From the NCBI RefSeq assembly GCF_900095745.1, contig NZ_FMIR01000015.1, positions 186,001-250,000 on the forward strand: a DNA stretch of 64,000 nucleotides, given 5' to 3'. Every line of letters begins with the position of its first letter. Position 1 is the first letter of the stretch. Shown piece by piece: positions 41,520 to 50,460 of the stretch. The notes below the pieces were generated by a model, which made no database searches, was not told the origin of the DNA, and was given only the letters and a program-made list of their open reading frames with translations. Source of the stretch: Microbacterium oxydans. Lineage in GTDB: Bacteria > Actinomycetota > Actinomycetes > Actinomycetales > Microbacteriaceae. The position numbers and the translations under genes are program-made.

Positions 41520-42052
41520 ACACACACAACCGAACAGACCACCCCCCACTCGCGAACGACGCCGCACACCGGGACGACGCGACCTATGCGGGCGACCCCG
41601 TGCTCATGCATCCCGAGATCGCGGCCCACTGGGCGCTCTGGTCGAACGTCGTCAGCCAGGCCGCGCTCACCCGACTACGTCATCTGCAAGAGCGTTTCCC
41701 CGAGCTGACGACGGCTGTCCTCTCGACCGCCGACGGCCTGCACATCGCCTCCGTCGGCACCCCGGACGAGACGGGAGAGCGGCTGGCGGCGATCAACGGT
41801 TCGCTGTTCGGCGTCGCCAGGGCCGAGGCCGAGATCATCTCCGGCGGGGCGGAACCGAGCCTGTCGGCCGTCGTGTCGGTGTCGATCGGGCAGAGCCAAC
41901 TCTCGCTGCTCAGCTTCGTGCTCGCGCCGTACGGCCAGCTGCTCCTGTCGGTGTCGGCGGCCGGCGTCCAGGTGGGCACCGTCATCGTGCAGGCACGCTC
42001 GGCAGCGTACGAACTCATCACCGCCCTGGGGCTCGCCGGAACCCCCGGCTGA
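41516..42052 (+). CDS. Roadblock/LC7-like protein, second copy
   Basis: 178 residues. About 35 polar N-terminal residues rich in His/Asp/Asn precede a Roadblock domain: QAALTRLRHLQERFPELTTA, LSTADGLHIASVG, LAAINGSLFGVARAEAEI, VVSVSIGQSQLSLLSFVLAPYGQLLLSVSA, with a C-terminal helix. It differs markedly from the first copy and is closer to CvnB-like proteins. GTG start coupled to the GTPase stop. It probably forms a complex with the GTPase (inference). Confidence 0.75.
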   Translation: MNTHNRTDHPPLANDAAHRDDATYAGDPVLMHPEIAAHWALWSNVVSQAALTRLRHLQERFPELTTAVLSTADGLHIASVGTPDETGERLAAINGSLFGVARAEAEIISGGAEPSLSAVVSVSIGQSQLSLLSFVLAPYGQLLLSVSAAGVQVGTVIVQARSAAYELITALGLAGTPG

Positions 42053-42081
42053 GGCATGGGGTCGCTGGCTACGCTGGGGCC

Positions 42082-42795
42082 ATGAGCACGCACATCGCCG
42101 CAGAGCCCGGCCAGATCGCCCCCGTCGTCCTGTTCCCCGGCGACCCGCTGCGAGCGAAGTGGATCGCCGAGACATTCCTCGACGACGCGCAGCTGTACAC
42201 CGAGACGCGGGGCATGCTGGGCTTCACCGGCACGTGGGAGGGGCACCGCATCTCGGTGCAGGGTTCCGGCATGGGCCAGCCGTCGATGGCGATCTACGCG
42301 AACGAGCTGTTCGACTCCTACGACGTGCAGACGATCGTGCGGGTCGGATCGTGCGGGGCGTTGACCGAACGCGTCAAGGTGCGCGACATCATCATCGCCA
42401 ACGGCGCATCCACGGATTCCGGCATCAACCGCGTGCGCTTCCACGGACTCGACTACGCGCCGGTCGCGGATTTCGGGCTCCTGCGCGCGGCGGTGGAGGC
42501 GAGCGAGGCGGAAGACCTCGAGTCGACCGTGCATGTCGGGCAGCTGTTCTCGAGCGACCAGTTCTACAGCACCCGCCCCGAGCTCACGGAGCCGTTCGTG
42601 CAGCACGGCATCCTGGGCGTCGAGATGGAGGCGGCCGGGCTCTACACCCTCGCGGCGTACTACGGTCGGCGCGCGCTCGCCATCTGCACGGTCAGCGACC
42701 ACATCGTCACGGGCGAGGAGACCACGGCGCAGGAGCGCGAGCAGACCTTCGGCGACATGATCCGCATCGCCCTGCGCGCCGCCACCTCGGCCTAG
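42082..42795 (+). CDS. deoD: Purine-nucleoside phosphorylase, DeoD type
   Basis: 237 residues, the normal length for hexameric bacterial PNP. Motifs: VVLFPGDPLRAKWIAETFL, MGFTGTW-type loop (MLGFTGTWEGHRISV), GSGMGQPSMAIYANELF, RVGSCGAL, VEMEAAGLYTLA and TVSDHIVTGEETTAQER with the catalytic Asp. It cleaves purine (deoxy)ribonucleosides with phosphate in salvage. It starts 29 nt after the second Roadblock gene, so read-through is possible. Confidence 0.95.
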   Translation: MSTHIAAEPGQIAPVVLFPGDPLRAKWIAETFLDDAQLYTETRGMLGFTGTWEGHRISVQGSGMGQPSMAIYANELFDSYDVQTIVRVGSCGALTERVKVRDIIIANGASTDSGINRVRFHGLDYAPVADFGLLRAAVEASEAEDLESTVHVGQLFSSDQFYSTRPELTEPFVQHGILGVEMEAAGLYTLAAYYGRRALAICTVSDHIVTGEETTAQEREQTFGDMIRIALRAATSA

Positions 42796-42837
42796 GCCGG
42801 TCGGACCTGTCCTCGCGGATGGGATGATCGAGAGACC

Positions 42838-45372
42838 ATGACTTCCCCACCGCGGCTCGATCCCGCCCTCGTTCCGGACGCCGCGGACCCGGATACCGTC
42901 TACCTCGCCTTCGTCGAGTGGGCGGAGTCGACCGGCATCAGCCTCTATCCCGCGCAGGATGAAGCAGTCATCGAGATCGTCTCCGGCAACAACCTGATCC
43001 TCTCCACCCCCACCGGCACCGGCAAGTCGCTGGTCGCGATCGGCGCACACTTCGCCGCCCTCGTCGCGGGACGCCGCAGTTATTACACAGCACCCATCAA
43101 AGCCCTGGTGAGCGAGAAGTTCTTCGCACTGGTCGACGTGTTCGGCGCCGAGAACGTCGGCATGGTCACGGGTGACTCCGCGGTCAACGCCGACGCCCCG
43201 ATCATCTGCTGCACGGCCGAGATCCTCGCCAACCTCTCGTTGCGCCAGGGTACGGATGCCGACGTCGGGCAGGTCGTGATGGACGAGTTCCACTTCTACG
43301 CCGACCCCGACCGCGGCTGGGCGTGGCAGGTGCCGCTGCTCGAGCTGCCGCAGGCGCAGTTCATCCTGATGTCGGCGACCCTCGGCGACGTCACCGAGCT
43401 CGCCGCCGACCTCACCCGGCGCACCGGTCGCGAGACGGCGACCGTGACCGGGGTCGAGCGCCCTGTCCCGCTGCACTTCTTCTACGAGACGACCCCGATC
43501 CACGAGACGATCGACGACCTGCTGAACACCGGGCAGGCACCGATCTACGTCGTGCACTTCTCGCAGGCCGCAGCGATGGAGCGGGCGCAGGCGCTGTCGA
43601 GCACGAAGGTCGCCACCCGCGAGCAGCGGGATGCGATCGCGGCGCTGATCGCCGAGTTCCGCTTCACCACCGCATTCGGCAAAACGCTCTCCCGCTTCCT
43701 GCGTGCCGGCATCGGCGTGCACCACGCCGGCATGCTGCCCAAGTACCGGCGCCTGGTCGAGCAGCTCGCGCAACGCGGATTGCTGCGCGTGATCTGCGGC
43801 ACCGACACCCTCGGCGTCGGCATCAACGTGCCGATCCGCACCGTGCTGCTCACCGCACTCACGAAGTTCGACGGCACCCGGATGCGGCAGCTGAACGCCC
43901 GCGAGTTCCATCAGATCGCCGGGCGGGCGGGTCGAGCGGGGTACGACACCGCCGGAACGGTCGTCGCCCAGGCTCCGGAGCACGAGAGCGAGAACGTCGC
44001 TGCCGTGAAGAAGGCGGGTGATGACCCGAAGAAGAAGCGCAAGATCGTGCGCAAGAAGGCGCCCGATGGCTTCGTCTCGTGGGGCGAGCCGTCGTTCCGC
44101 AAGCTCATCGACGCGGTACCCGAGACCTTGACCTCGCACATGCAGATCACGAGCGCCATGATGCTCAACGTGATCGCCCGCGGCGGCGACGTCTTCGCCA
44201 ATATGCGCTCCCTGGTATACGACAACCACGAGCCGCGGAGACGGCAGCGCGAGCTCGCGCTTCGAGCCATCGGCATCTACCGCACCCTCCGCGAATCCGG
44301 CATCGTCGAGAAGACTCCGGAGGGAGACATCCGCCTCACGGTCGACCTGCAGCCGAACTTCGCACTCAACCAGCCACTGTCGCCCTTCGCCCTCGCCGCG
44401 TTCGAGCTGCTCGACCCGGACCCGGCCGCGGGAACGGGCACCCGCTCCTACGCCCTCGACATGATCTCGATCGTCGAGGCCACGCTCGACGACCCGCGCC
44501 CCGTGCTCAGCCAGCAGCAGTTCCTGGCCCGCGGTGAGGCGGTCGCGGCGATGAAGTCGGAGGGCATCGAGTACGACGAGCGGATGGAGCTGCTCGAGCA
44601 GATCACGCACCCGAAGCCGCTCGACGAGCTGCTGACCGCGGCCTTCGAGACCTTCAGTGCCGCCCAGCCCTGGATCCGCGACTTCGAGCTGCACCCCAAG
44701 TCGGTCGTGCGCGACATGTACGAGCGGGCCATGTCGTTCGGGGAATATGTCGCGTACTACAAGATCGCGCGCTCGGAGGGCGTGGTGCTGCGCTACCTCT
44801 CCGACGCCTACCGCGCCGCTTCGCAGACCATCCCCGAGGAGCTGAAGGACGAGGATCTGCGCGACCTCATCGAGTGGCTCGGCGAGCTCGTGCGCCAGGT
44901 CGACTCCAGCCTGCTCGACGAGTGGGAAGAGCTGATCGCCGGTGTCGACAATGGCCGCTTCGATCCGCACGCCCCCGACGAGCCGATCGTGCCGCCCGCG
45001 CCGAAGCGCCTCACGAGCAACATCCGCGCGTTCCGCATCCTGGTGCGAAACGAACTGTTCCGTCGGGTGCAGCTCGCGGCACGAGAAGACGTGAACGCCC
45101 TGGCCGAGCTCGACCCCGGCTTCGGCGCCATTGCCTGGTCCGACGCCCTCGACGGGTACTACGGCGACCACGACGAGATCCTCACCGGCGGGGATGCGCG
45201 CAGCTCGAAGCTGCTGATCCTCACCGAGGGCGCCGCCACCTGGACCGCACGGCAGATCTTCGACGACCCTGCCGGCGATCACGACTGGGGCATCACCGCG
45301 ACGATCGACCTGGCCGCATCCGACGAAGCCGGTCAGGCCGTCGTCACCGTGACCGGCGTGGACCGGCTGTAG
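42838..45372 (+). CDS. DEAD/DEAH-box helicase with C-terminal DUF3516 region (Ski2-like)
   Basis: 844 residues. Walker A STPTGTGKS (about 56-64), motif II MDEFHFY (Asp149, Glu150), motif III MSATLGD, and a second RecA domain with GVHHAGMLPKYRRLVEQLAQ, GTDTLGVGINVPIRTVL and motif VI HQIAGRAGRAGYD. A basic insert KKKRKIVRKK is near 400. The C-terminal half (about 440-844) is the helical DUF3516 region of actinobacterial homologues. It probably acts in RNA turnover or RNA remodelling by analogy with Ski2-like proteins. Starts 42 bp after deoD. Confidence 0.92.
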   Translation: MTSPPRLDPALVPDAADPDTVYLAFVEWAESTGISLYPAQDEAVIEIVSGNNLILSTPTGTGKSLVAIGAHFAALVAGRRSYYTAPIKALVSEKFFALVDVFGAENVGMVTGDSAVNADAPIICCTAEILANLSLRQGTDADVGQVVMDEFHFYADPDRGWAWQVPLLELPQAQFILMSATLGDVTELAADLTRRTGRETATVTGVERPVPLHFFYETTPIHETIDDLLNTGQAPIYVVHFSQAAAMERAQALSSTKVATREQRDAIAALIAEFRFTTAFGKTLSRFLRAGIGVHHAGMLPKYRRLVEQLAQRGLLRVICGTDTLGVGINVPIRTVLLTALTKFDGTRMRQLNAREFHQIAGRAGRAGYDTAGTVVAQAPEHESENVAAVKKAGDDPKKKRKIVRKKAPDGFVSWGEPSFRKLIDAVPETLTSHMQITSAMMLNVIARGGDVFANMRSLVYDNHEPRRRQRELALRAIGIYRTLRESGIVEKTPEGDIRLTVDLQPNFALNQPLSPFALAAFELLDPDPAAGTGTRSYALDMISIVEATLDDPRPVLSQQQFLARGEAVAAMKSEGIEYDERMELLEQITHPKPLDELLTAAFETFSAAQPWIRDFELHPKSVVRDMYERAMSFGEYVAYYKIARSEGVVLRYLSDAYRAASQTIPEELKDEDLRDLIEWLGELVRQVDSSLLDEWEELIAGVDNGRFDPHAPDEPIVPPAPKRLTSNIRAFRILVRNELFRRVQLAAREDVNALAELDPGFGAIAWSDALDGYYGDHDEILTGGDARSSKLLILTEGAATWTARQIFDDPAGDHDWGITATIDLAASDEAGQAVVTVTGVDRL

Positions 45373-45394
45373 CGCCCGCGGCCCGCGAACGCCT

Positions 45395-45465
45395 CGGGCG
45401 GAGATCTCCCTCACGGGCGGATGCTTCGCGCGAGAATCACCGCCCCACGCGGAGTTCTCCGCCCG
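45395..45465. repeat. Intergenic palindromic element D (19-bp phased)
   Basis: CGGGCGGA at 45395-45402 and 45414-45421, 19 bp apart. The inverted TCCGCCCG is at 45458-45465 and a degraded inverted copy (ACCGCCCC) at 45439-45446, also 19 bp apart, all centred on base 45430. It fills the gap between the convergent helicase and VOC genes. Confidence 0.55.
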
Positions 45466-45494
45466 AGGTGTTGCCCCTCAGCGCATTGCCCGCA

Positions 45495-45884
45495 TCAGGC
45501 CTGCATCACCGCGAGCACGTTGCCGGCCGGGTCGCGGAACCACGCGATGTCCGGCCCCTGTCCGTTGCCGCGGACGATGCCGCGCGCATCGGAGGGGAAC
45601 TCCTCGTCGCTGTAGATCTTGGTCTGCACGCCCCGCGCGATGAGCTCGTCCACCGCGGCGTCGACATCCGCCACCGGGAAGTTCAGGATCGTGAAGCTCG
45701 CCGGCGTGTGATTCGGCTTCGAGTACACGAGGATCGACCCGCCGCTGGGCAGCCGCAGGTCGAGGAACCCCATCGCGTTGACCTCGACGTCGAGGCCGAG
45801 GGCCGTGCCGTAGAACTCTTTCGCCGCGTCGATGTCGTCGACGCTGAAACCGCTGAATGCGTTGTCCGCTGTGAAGGCCGCCAT
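45495..45884 (-). CDS. VOC-family (glyoxalase/dioxygenase-fold) protein
   Basis: 129 residues with two beta-alpha-beta-beta-beta units: [36 protein letters not shown], then [21 protein letters not shown] and [19 protein letters not shown]. The specific reaction cannot be deduced. Many homologues are annotated as glyoxalase-like or resistance proteins without evidence. Transcribed towards the helicase gene and separated from the Van-like block by 40 bp. Confidence 0.85.
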   Translation of the reverse strand: MAAFTADNAFSGFSVDDIDAAKEFYGTALGLDVEVNAMGFLDLRLPSGGSILVYSKPNHTPASFTILNFPVADVDAAVDELIARGVQTKIYSDEEFPSDARGIVRGNGQGPDIAWFRDPAGNVLAVMQA

Positions 45885-45924
45885 GACTCCATGGTCCGCC
45901 GTCGCCCCGCGGTTGTCGAGGGGT

Positions 45925-46965
45925 TCATCGACGGATGCGGACCATGAGCCGGTCGGTCACCCGCAGCGGATCGAACAGCGCCGCGAGACCCCAGCGCACG
46001 AGCAGCGCGTGCACGGCCAGACAGATCGCGACCACCACCGCCGTCAGCAGGAGAGGGCCGACGGCCTCGAGCACCGGTGTCGTCCGCCACCCGGCAGCAT
46101 GCAGCCCCGCGTCGATCAGTGCCAGCGGCATCATGTGCAGCACGTAGATCGGCAGGGTCCGTCGGCCGATCCACCGCAGCGGTCGCGCGACAACCTCGAC
46201 GTGCCGGTCGAGGAGCACGCTGAGCGAAACCCCGAATGCCACCGCGACCAGGCAGAGCAGCGGCCATGTACCGGGAACGAGCCGGATGCCGAGCACCGAG
46301 ACGACGGCGAGTGCCCCCGCGTACCCGGCGGCGAGCGCGACCGCGACGCCCACGCCACTCAGCCTCGCGAAGTGCTCGACGATCGCCCGCAGCCGCAGCC
46401 CGACGAGGAAGAAGAACAGGTTCTGCACCAGCTGCCACAGGTTGCCGAGATCAGGAAGGAGACCCGCCCCGGCGACCGCGGCGATCACGAATGCCACCGA
46501 CAGCACGGCGACGGTCGGGAGCCCGCGCGTCAGCCGCCCGACCGTGAGATACACGGCGAGCGCGAGCAGGTACCAGAGGTTCGTCGGACTGATGGTGAGC
46601 TGCGCGAGCAGCTCCCACCCGCTGGTCGCCCGGGCCGTGTCGAACTCCGGCGTGAGCGCGAGCACGACGGTCTGGATGAGCACCCACACGAGGTAGAGCA
46701 GCGCGAGACGCCCGGCCCGACGCCGCCAGGAGCCACCGCTCGCGGCGAACACCGCCCGCGCCGCGAACATCCCGGAGACCAGGAAGAACAGCGGGATGCG
46801 CAGCGGCAGCAGCTGCGCGTTGAGCATCACCCAGGCATCCGTCACCGGCCCCGCGCCCGGGATACCGACCGCGACCTTCGTGACCACGTGCCAGAGCACG
46901 ACGAGCAGGATGCAGATGCCTTTCGCGACATCCGGCCATCCGACCCGTGGCGCCGGCGCGGTCAC
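45925..46965 (-). CDS. Acyltransferase-3 family membrane protein
   Basis: 346 residues and about ten helices. The family signature at the N-terminus is [13 protein letters not shown] (His26), with [16 protein letters not shown] in the third helix, and [13 protein letters not shown] near the end. It belongs to the acyltransferase-3 family (O-acetylation of cell-surface glycans). The same domain type forms the N-terminal membrane part of VanT serine racemases. GTG 46965 overlaps the ligase stop (GTGA), making it the fourth gene of the peptidase-racemase-ligase operon. Confidence 0.85.
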   Translation of the reverse strand: MTAPAPRVGWPDVAKGICILLVVLWHVVTKVAVGIPGAGPVTDAWVMLNAQLLPLRIPLFFLVSGMFAARAVFAASGGSWRRRAGRLALLYLVWVLIQTVVLALTPEFDTARATSGWELLAQLTISPTNLWYLLALAVYLTVGRLTRGLPTVAVLSVAFVIAAVAGAGLLPDLGNLWQLVQNLFFFLVGLRLRAIVEHFARLSGVGVAVALAAGYAGALAVVSVLGIRLVPGTWPLLCLVAVAFGVSLSVLLDRHVEVVARPLRWIGRRTLPIYVLHMMPLALIDAGLHAAGWRTTPVLEAVGPLLLTAVVVAICLAVHALLVRWGLAALFDPLRVTDRLMVRIRR

Positions 46966-47912
46966 GAGGCCGCGCGCACGAGTCGCGAGACCAGGTCGAC
47001 GTAGGTCACGCCCGCCGCGGCGAACATCCGCGGCACCTGCGAGGCGGCGGTGAGCCCCGGCATCGTGTTGACCTCGTTCAGCACCGGCCCCCGCTCGGTG
47101 AGGAAGAAGTCCATGCGCGCGACGCCATCGCACCCGAGCGCATCGAACACGGCGATCGCCGCCCGCTTGAGAGCGGCCGCCTCGGCAGCATCGAGCTGCG
47201 CCGGCACCGTGAACCGCGCACTGCCGTCGTACTTGGTGGCCGTGTCGAACAGCCCGGTCGCGTGGATCTCCAGCGGCGGCGCCGCCCACCGGATGCCGCC
47301 CTTCTCGCGCAGCACCGCCACGTCGATCTCACGCCCCCGCACGACCTCCTCGACGAGGATGCGCCGATCGAAGCCCGCCGCCTCCTCGAGCGCCGCGAGC
47401 AGCTGCCCCTCTTCCGTGACGAGGCCCACTCCATGGCTCGAGCCCGCCGACACCGGTTTGACCACGACCTCCCCCTCGAATTCCACGTCGCCGATGTCGT
47501 CGGCGGCGACCAGACGGCCGCGGGCGGTGCCGAGACCCACGGCATCCGCCACGAGCTTGGTCGTCCACTTGTCCATGCCGATGGCCCCCGCCCGCAGCCC
47601 CGACCCCACGACGCGCACTCCGGCGAGCGCGCACAGCGCCGCGAGCGCTCCGTCTTCCCCCAACGCACCGTGCACGGCGGGGAACACCACGTCGGTGCGG
47701 GTGAGCAGCGGCAGCGCGAGCGCGAGCGACTCGGCCGGCGATCCCCCGTTCGGGCGCCCCTCGACGCGCCAGATCCCGTCGCGGTCGATCGTCACGCACG
47801 TGACGTCGTGATCGCCCATCCGCAGCGCCGCGGCCACCGCCGCTGCGGATGCCAGGGAGACCTCGTGCTCGGGATTCTGCCCTCCGCCGATGACCAGCAC
47901 CTTCGTCGTCAT
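46962..47912 (-). CDS. D-alanine--D-alanine (or D-Ala-D-X) ligase, ATP-grasp
   Basis: 316 residues, slightly short for Ddl. ATP-grasp motifs: GGGQNPEHEVSLASA, VFPAVHGALGEDGALAALC, MDKWTTKLV, EVVVKPVSAGSSHGVGLV, omega-loop region FDTATKYDGSARF with the Lys-Tyr pair found in Ddl and also in VanC-type enzymes, and NEVNTMPGLT. The Lys-Tyr pair argues against a VanA-type D-lactate ligase. D-Ala versus D-Ser at the second site cannot be settled by eye. Starts within the racemase stop (ATGA). Confidence 0.88.
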   Translation of the reverse strand: MTTKVLVIGGGQNPEHEVSLASAAAVAAALRMGDHDVTCVTIDRDGIWRVEGRPNGGSPAESLALALPLLTRTDVVFPAVHGALGEDGALAALCALAGVRVVGSGLRAGAIGMDKWTTKLVADAVGLGTARGRLVAADDIGDVEFEGEVVVKPVSAGSSHGVGLVTEEGQLLAALEEAAGFDRRILVEEVVRGREIDVAVLREKGGIRWAAPPLEIHATGLFDTATKYDGSARFTVPAQLDAAEAAALKRAAIAVFDALGCDGVARMDFFLTERGPVLNEVNTMPGLTAASQVPRMFAAAGVTYVDLVSRLVRAAS

Positions 47913-49033
47913 GCCACGCTCCTCTGCACGCGTGCGCCGAGGCCGGTCACGATGGTGTGCGGGATGCTGCCCGCCCACCGCGCCCACTCCTGCACCGACG
48001 GCACGGCCCCGCCCTCCGGCCCGAACACGGTCGCGACAGCGCCCCGAGGGAAGAGCGCCGGTCCCGTGTCGACCACGATCTGGTCCATCGAGACCCTCCC
48101 CACGATCGGATGCCGCGTCCCGGCGATCTCCACCCCGGCGCCAGATGCCAGCTCGCGCGGAATGCCGTCGGCGTACCCGACCCCGACCACGCTCAGGTGC
48201 GTCTCCCGGTCGGTGGTGTGCGCACCGCCGTAGCCGACCGCGGTCCCCGCCGGCACGAGTGCGCTGTGCACCACGGGCGCGGTCCAGCGTGACGCCCCGG
48301 CGAGGACGGTGGTCTCGGAGGGGTCGATCCCGACCAGCCCCGCGCCGACCCGCACCAGGTCGAAGTGCGTCGCCGGGTCGGTCAGCGCACCGGAGGTCGC
48401 GGCGAGATGCACGAGCACCGGGCCGAAACCCGCGCGCAGCACGGTGTCCCTCCCCTGCCGCAGACGCAGTACCGCCGCCGCGTTCGCTGCGGGATCGGCC
48501 TCGTCCGCCCGCGGCAGATGCCCCATGACCCCGACGACCTCTACCCGCCCCCGCCCCGTGCGCGCCAACCGCAGCAGCTCCGCCCACTCTTCCAGCGGCG
48601 CACCGCCACGAGCCATGCCGGTGTCGAGCTGCAGGTGCACGCGCACCGGATCCGCGGCATCCGCGATCAGCTGCCGCAGCTCTTCGACCGAACCGACCGC
48701 GATGTCGACGCGGTGCTCGGCTGCGGCGGCAGCGTCGACGCCGGAGGGGTTCAACCAGGAGAGGATCGGCACCGTGAGCCCGGCCTCGCGGAGCGCGACG
48801 GCTTCGGCGACATCCGTGACCCCCAGCCAGTCGGCGCCGGCATCGACCGCGGCCCGCGCGACGGTGACGGCACCGTGCCCGTAGCCGTCGGCCTTGACCA
48901 CGGCCATGATGCGGGCGGTCGTCGCGGCCCGCACCCGCCGCAGGTTCTCGGCGACGGCATCCGGAATCGTCTGCAGGGTGGGTGCGTGCAGGCGCGAGAG
49001 CGTCACGCGCTCGGGGGTGAGAAGAGTGGTCAT
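47909..49033 (-). CDS. Alanine racemase-like PLP enzyme
   Basis: 374 residues. PLP-binding Lys47 in MAVVKADGYGHGA, then the TIM barrel with LQLDTGMARGG, VGVMGHLPRADEAD and FDLVRVGAGLVGI. The second catalytic region is AVGYGGAHTT, followed by VVGVGYADGIPRELASG and VSMDQIVVD. The C-terminal segment usually reading INYE is replaced by IPHT, so it is a divergent member and could racemise serine or alanine. ATG 49033 overlaps the peptidase stop (ATGA). Confidence 0.88.
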   Translation of the reverse strand: MTTLLTPERVTLSRLHAPTLQTIPDAVAENLRRVRAATTARIMAVVKADGYGHGAVTVARAAVDAGADWLGVTDVAEAVALREAGLTVPILSWLNPSGVDAAAAAEHRVDIAVGSVEELRQLIADAADPVRVHLQLDTGMARGGAPLEEWAELLRLARTGRGRVEVVGVMGHLPRADEADPAANAAAVLRLRQGRDTVLRAGFGPVLVHLAATSGALTDPATHFDLVRVGAGLVGIDPSETTVLAGASRWTAPVVHSALVPAGTAVGYGGAHTTDRETHLSVVGVGYADGIPRELASGAGVEIAGTRHPIVGRVSMDQIVVDTGPALFPRGAVATVFGPEGGAVPSVQEWARWAGSIPHTIVTGLGARVQRSVA

Positions 49034-49701
49034 CGCTGCATCCTCGGGTCGGCGGTCGGGTCGGCGAGCATCTCGGGACAGCCGTCGTCGGCGGCATCCG
49101 GACGCAGTTCGTAGTGCCAGGTCTCGTTGGCGTAGATCTGGCAGAGCCCGTAGCGCCACCCCCGCTGGACGAGCCAGTCGAGCGCGGGCAGCGGGCCGAG
49201 GTCGACGGCATCACCCGTCACATGCTCCGAGGTCTCGGGCGTGGCCACCCAGCGCCGCGCCTCGGCCTCCGAGCCGTACTGCACGATCGCGTCCTGCAGC
49301 ATCCGCTCCTGCAGTGCCGGCGTGCGCCATCCGCTGTTCACCCGGAACGTGATGCCATCGCCCTCGGCATCCGCTGCCGCACGCTGCAGCGCCGCGAGCA
49401 GGGCAGGATCGAGGTTGCCGACCGCCACCCGGTCGACGTCGAACACGGTGGGCTGGTCACCGTCGCGGATCACGCCGTCGGCCTCGCTCGGGGCGATGAC
49501 CGAGCCCGTGCCGACGCCGCCCTCGGCGGGCCGATCGGTGGGAACGGGGAGGGTGCCGGGACGTGCGGCGTCGGCGAAAGCCACGGACAGCGACTGCTGC
49601 ACCGCGAACGCGACGACCACGGCGAGAGCGAGGGCGACAGCGACGACGGCGAACCGACGGCGGCGCGCTCTCGGGGAGCGGGAGGTGGTGCGGGTGTTCA
49701 T
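49030..49701 (-). CDS. M15-family D,D-peptidase (VanY/VanX-like), membrane-anchored
   Basis: 223 residues with an arginine-rich N-terminus and one helix (about 17-37), so it acts outside the membrane. Zinc site of M15B/D enzymes: SEHVTGDAVDLG (His160, Asp167) and NETWHYEL (His196, catalytic Glu193), with the substrate Arg in SGWRTPALQ. It removes D-alanine from peptidoglycan stems or hydrolyses D-Ala-D-Ala. It is the first gene of a four-gene overlapping operon with racemase, ligase and acyltransferase and is divergent from the two-component pair. Confidence 0.88.
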   Translation of the reverse strand: MNTRTTSRSPRARRRRFAVVAVALALAVVVAFAVQQSLSVAFADAARPGTLPVPTDRPAEGGVGTGSVIAPSEADGVIRDGDQPTVFDVDRVAVGNLDPALLAALQRAAADAEGDGITFRVNSGWRTPALQERMLQDAIVQYGSEAEARRWVATPETSEHVTGDAVDLGPLPALDWLVQRGWRYGLCQIYANETWHYELRPDAADDGCPEMLADPTADPRMQR

Positions 49702-49736
49702 GCTTCCAGTGAAGAAGCACGCCGGTTGCGAGGGCG

Positions 49737-49766
49737 TATGCGCTTTTCCATATGCTCCCGATATGC
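49737..49766. promoter_or_regulatory. TATGC direct repeats in the divergent peptidase/response-regulator promoter
   Basis: TATGC occurs at 49737, 49751 and 49762 (spacings 14 and 11 bp) within the 87-bp region between the peptidase start and the response-regulator start. OmpR-family regulators usually bind direct repeats about one helical turn apart, so this is a candidate site for the adjacent regulator. Confidence 0.35.
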
Positions 49767-49788
49767 CGCACTGCGTAGGATCTCAGCC

Positions 49789-50460
49789 ATGCGTGTGCTG
49801 ATCGTCGAGGACGAGCCCTACCTCGCCGAGGCGGTCCGTGATGGGCTGCGCCTGGAGGCGATCGCGGCCGACATCGCCGGCGACGGCGACACCGCGCTCG
49901 AGCTGCTGAGCATCAACTCCTACGACATCGCCGTGCTCGACCGCGACGTGCCCGGCCCGTCGGGCGACGACATCGCCCGGTGGATCGTGGCCTCCGGCAG
50001 CGGCATCCCGATCCTGATGCTCACCGCCGCCGACCGGCTCGACGACAAGGCGAGCGGCTTCGAGATCGGCGCCGACGACTACCTCACCAAGCCGTTCGAG
50101 CTGCGGGAACTGGTGCTGCGCCTGCGCGCCCTCGACCGCCGCCGTCAGCGCAGCCGCCCGCCGGTGCTCGAGGTCGCCGGGCTGCGGCTGGACCCGTTCC
50201 GCCGCGAGGTGTACCGCGACGACCGCTACGTCGCGCTCACCCGCAAGCAGTTCGCCGTGCTGGAGGTGCTGGTCGACGCGGAGGGCGGGGTGGTCAGCGC
50301 CGAAGAGCTGCTGGAGCGGGCCTGGGACGAGAACGCCGACCCGTTCACGAATGCCGTGCGCATCACGGTGTCGTCGCTGCGCAAGCGCCTGGGCGAGCCA
50401 TGGCTGATCCTCACGGTGCCGGGAGTCGGGTACCGGATCGGGACGGATACCGATGCCTAG
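49789..50460 (+). CDS. OmpR/VanR-like response regulator
   Basis: 223 residues. The receiver has Glu-Asp pocket in VEDEPYLAEAV, phosphoacceptor Asp51 in IAVLDRDVPGPSGDD, Thr in MLTAADR and Lys in YLTKPFELREL. The winged helix from about 125 has LTRKQFAVLEVLVDAEGGVV and NAVRITVSSLRKRLG. ATG 49789 is the likely start. Overlaps the kinase gene by 8 bp, so the two act as a pair. Probably controls the divergent peptidase-racemase-ligase operon. Confidence 0.9.
   Translation: MRVLIVEDEPYLAEAVRDGLRLEAIAADIAGDGDTALELLSINSYDIAVLDRDVPGPSGDDIARWIVASGSGIPILMLTAADRLDDKASGFEIGADDYLTKPFELRELVLRLRALDRRRQRSRPPVLEVAGLRLDPFRREVYRDDRYVALTRKQFAVLEVLVDAEGGVVSAEELLERAWDENADPFTNAVRITVSSLRKRLGEPWLILTVPGVGYRIGTDTDA

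Noticed and set aside
41680..45414. Long open frame (over 1200 codons) on the minus strand opposite deoD and the helicase
   Set aside because: It is the antisense shadow of recognisable plus-strand genes. Its translation is low complexity (Arg/Gly/Val/Asp rich) with no domain, as expected in very G/C-rich DNA.
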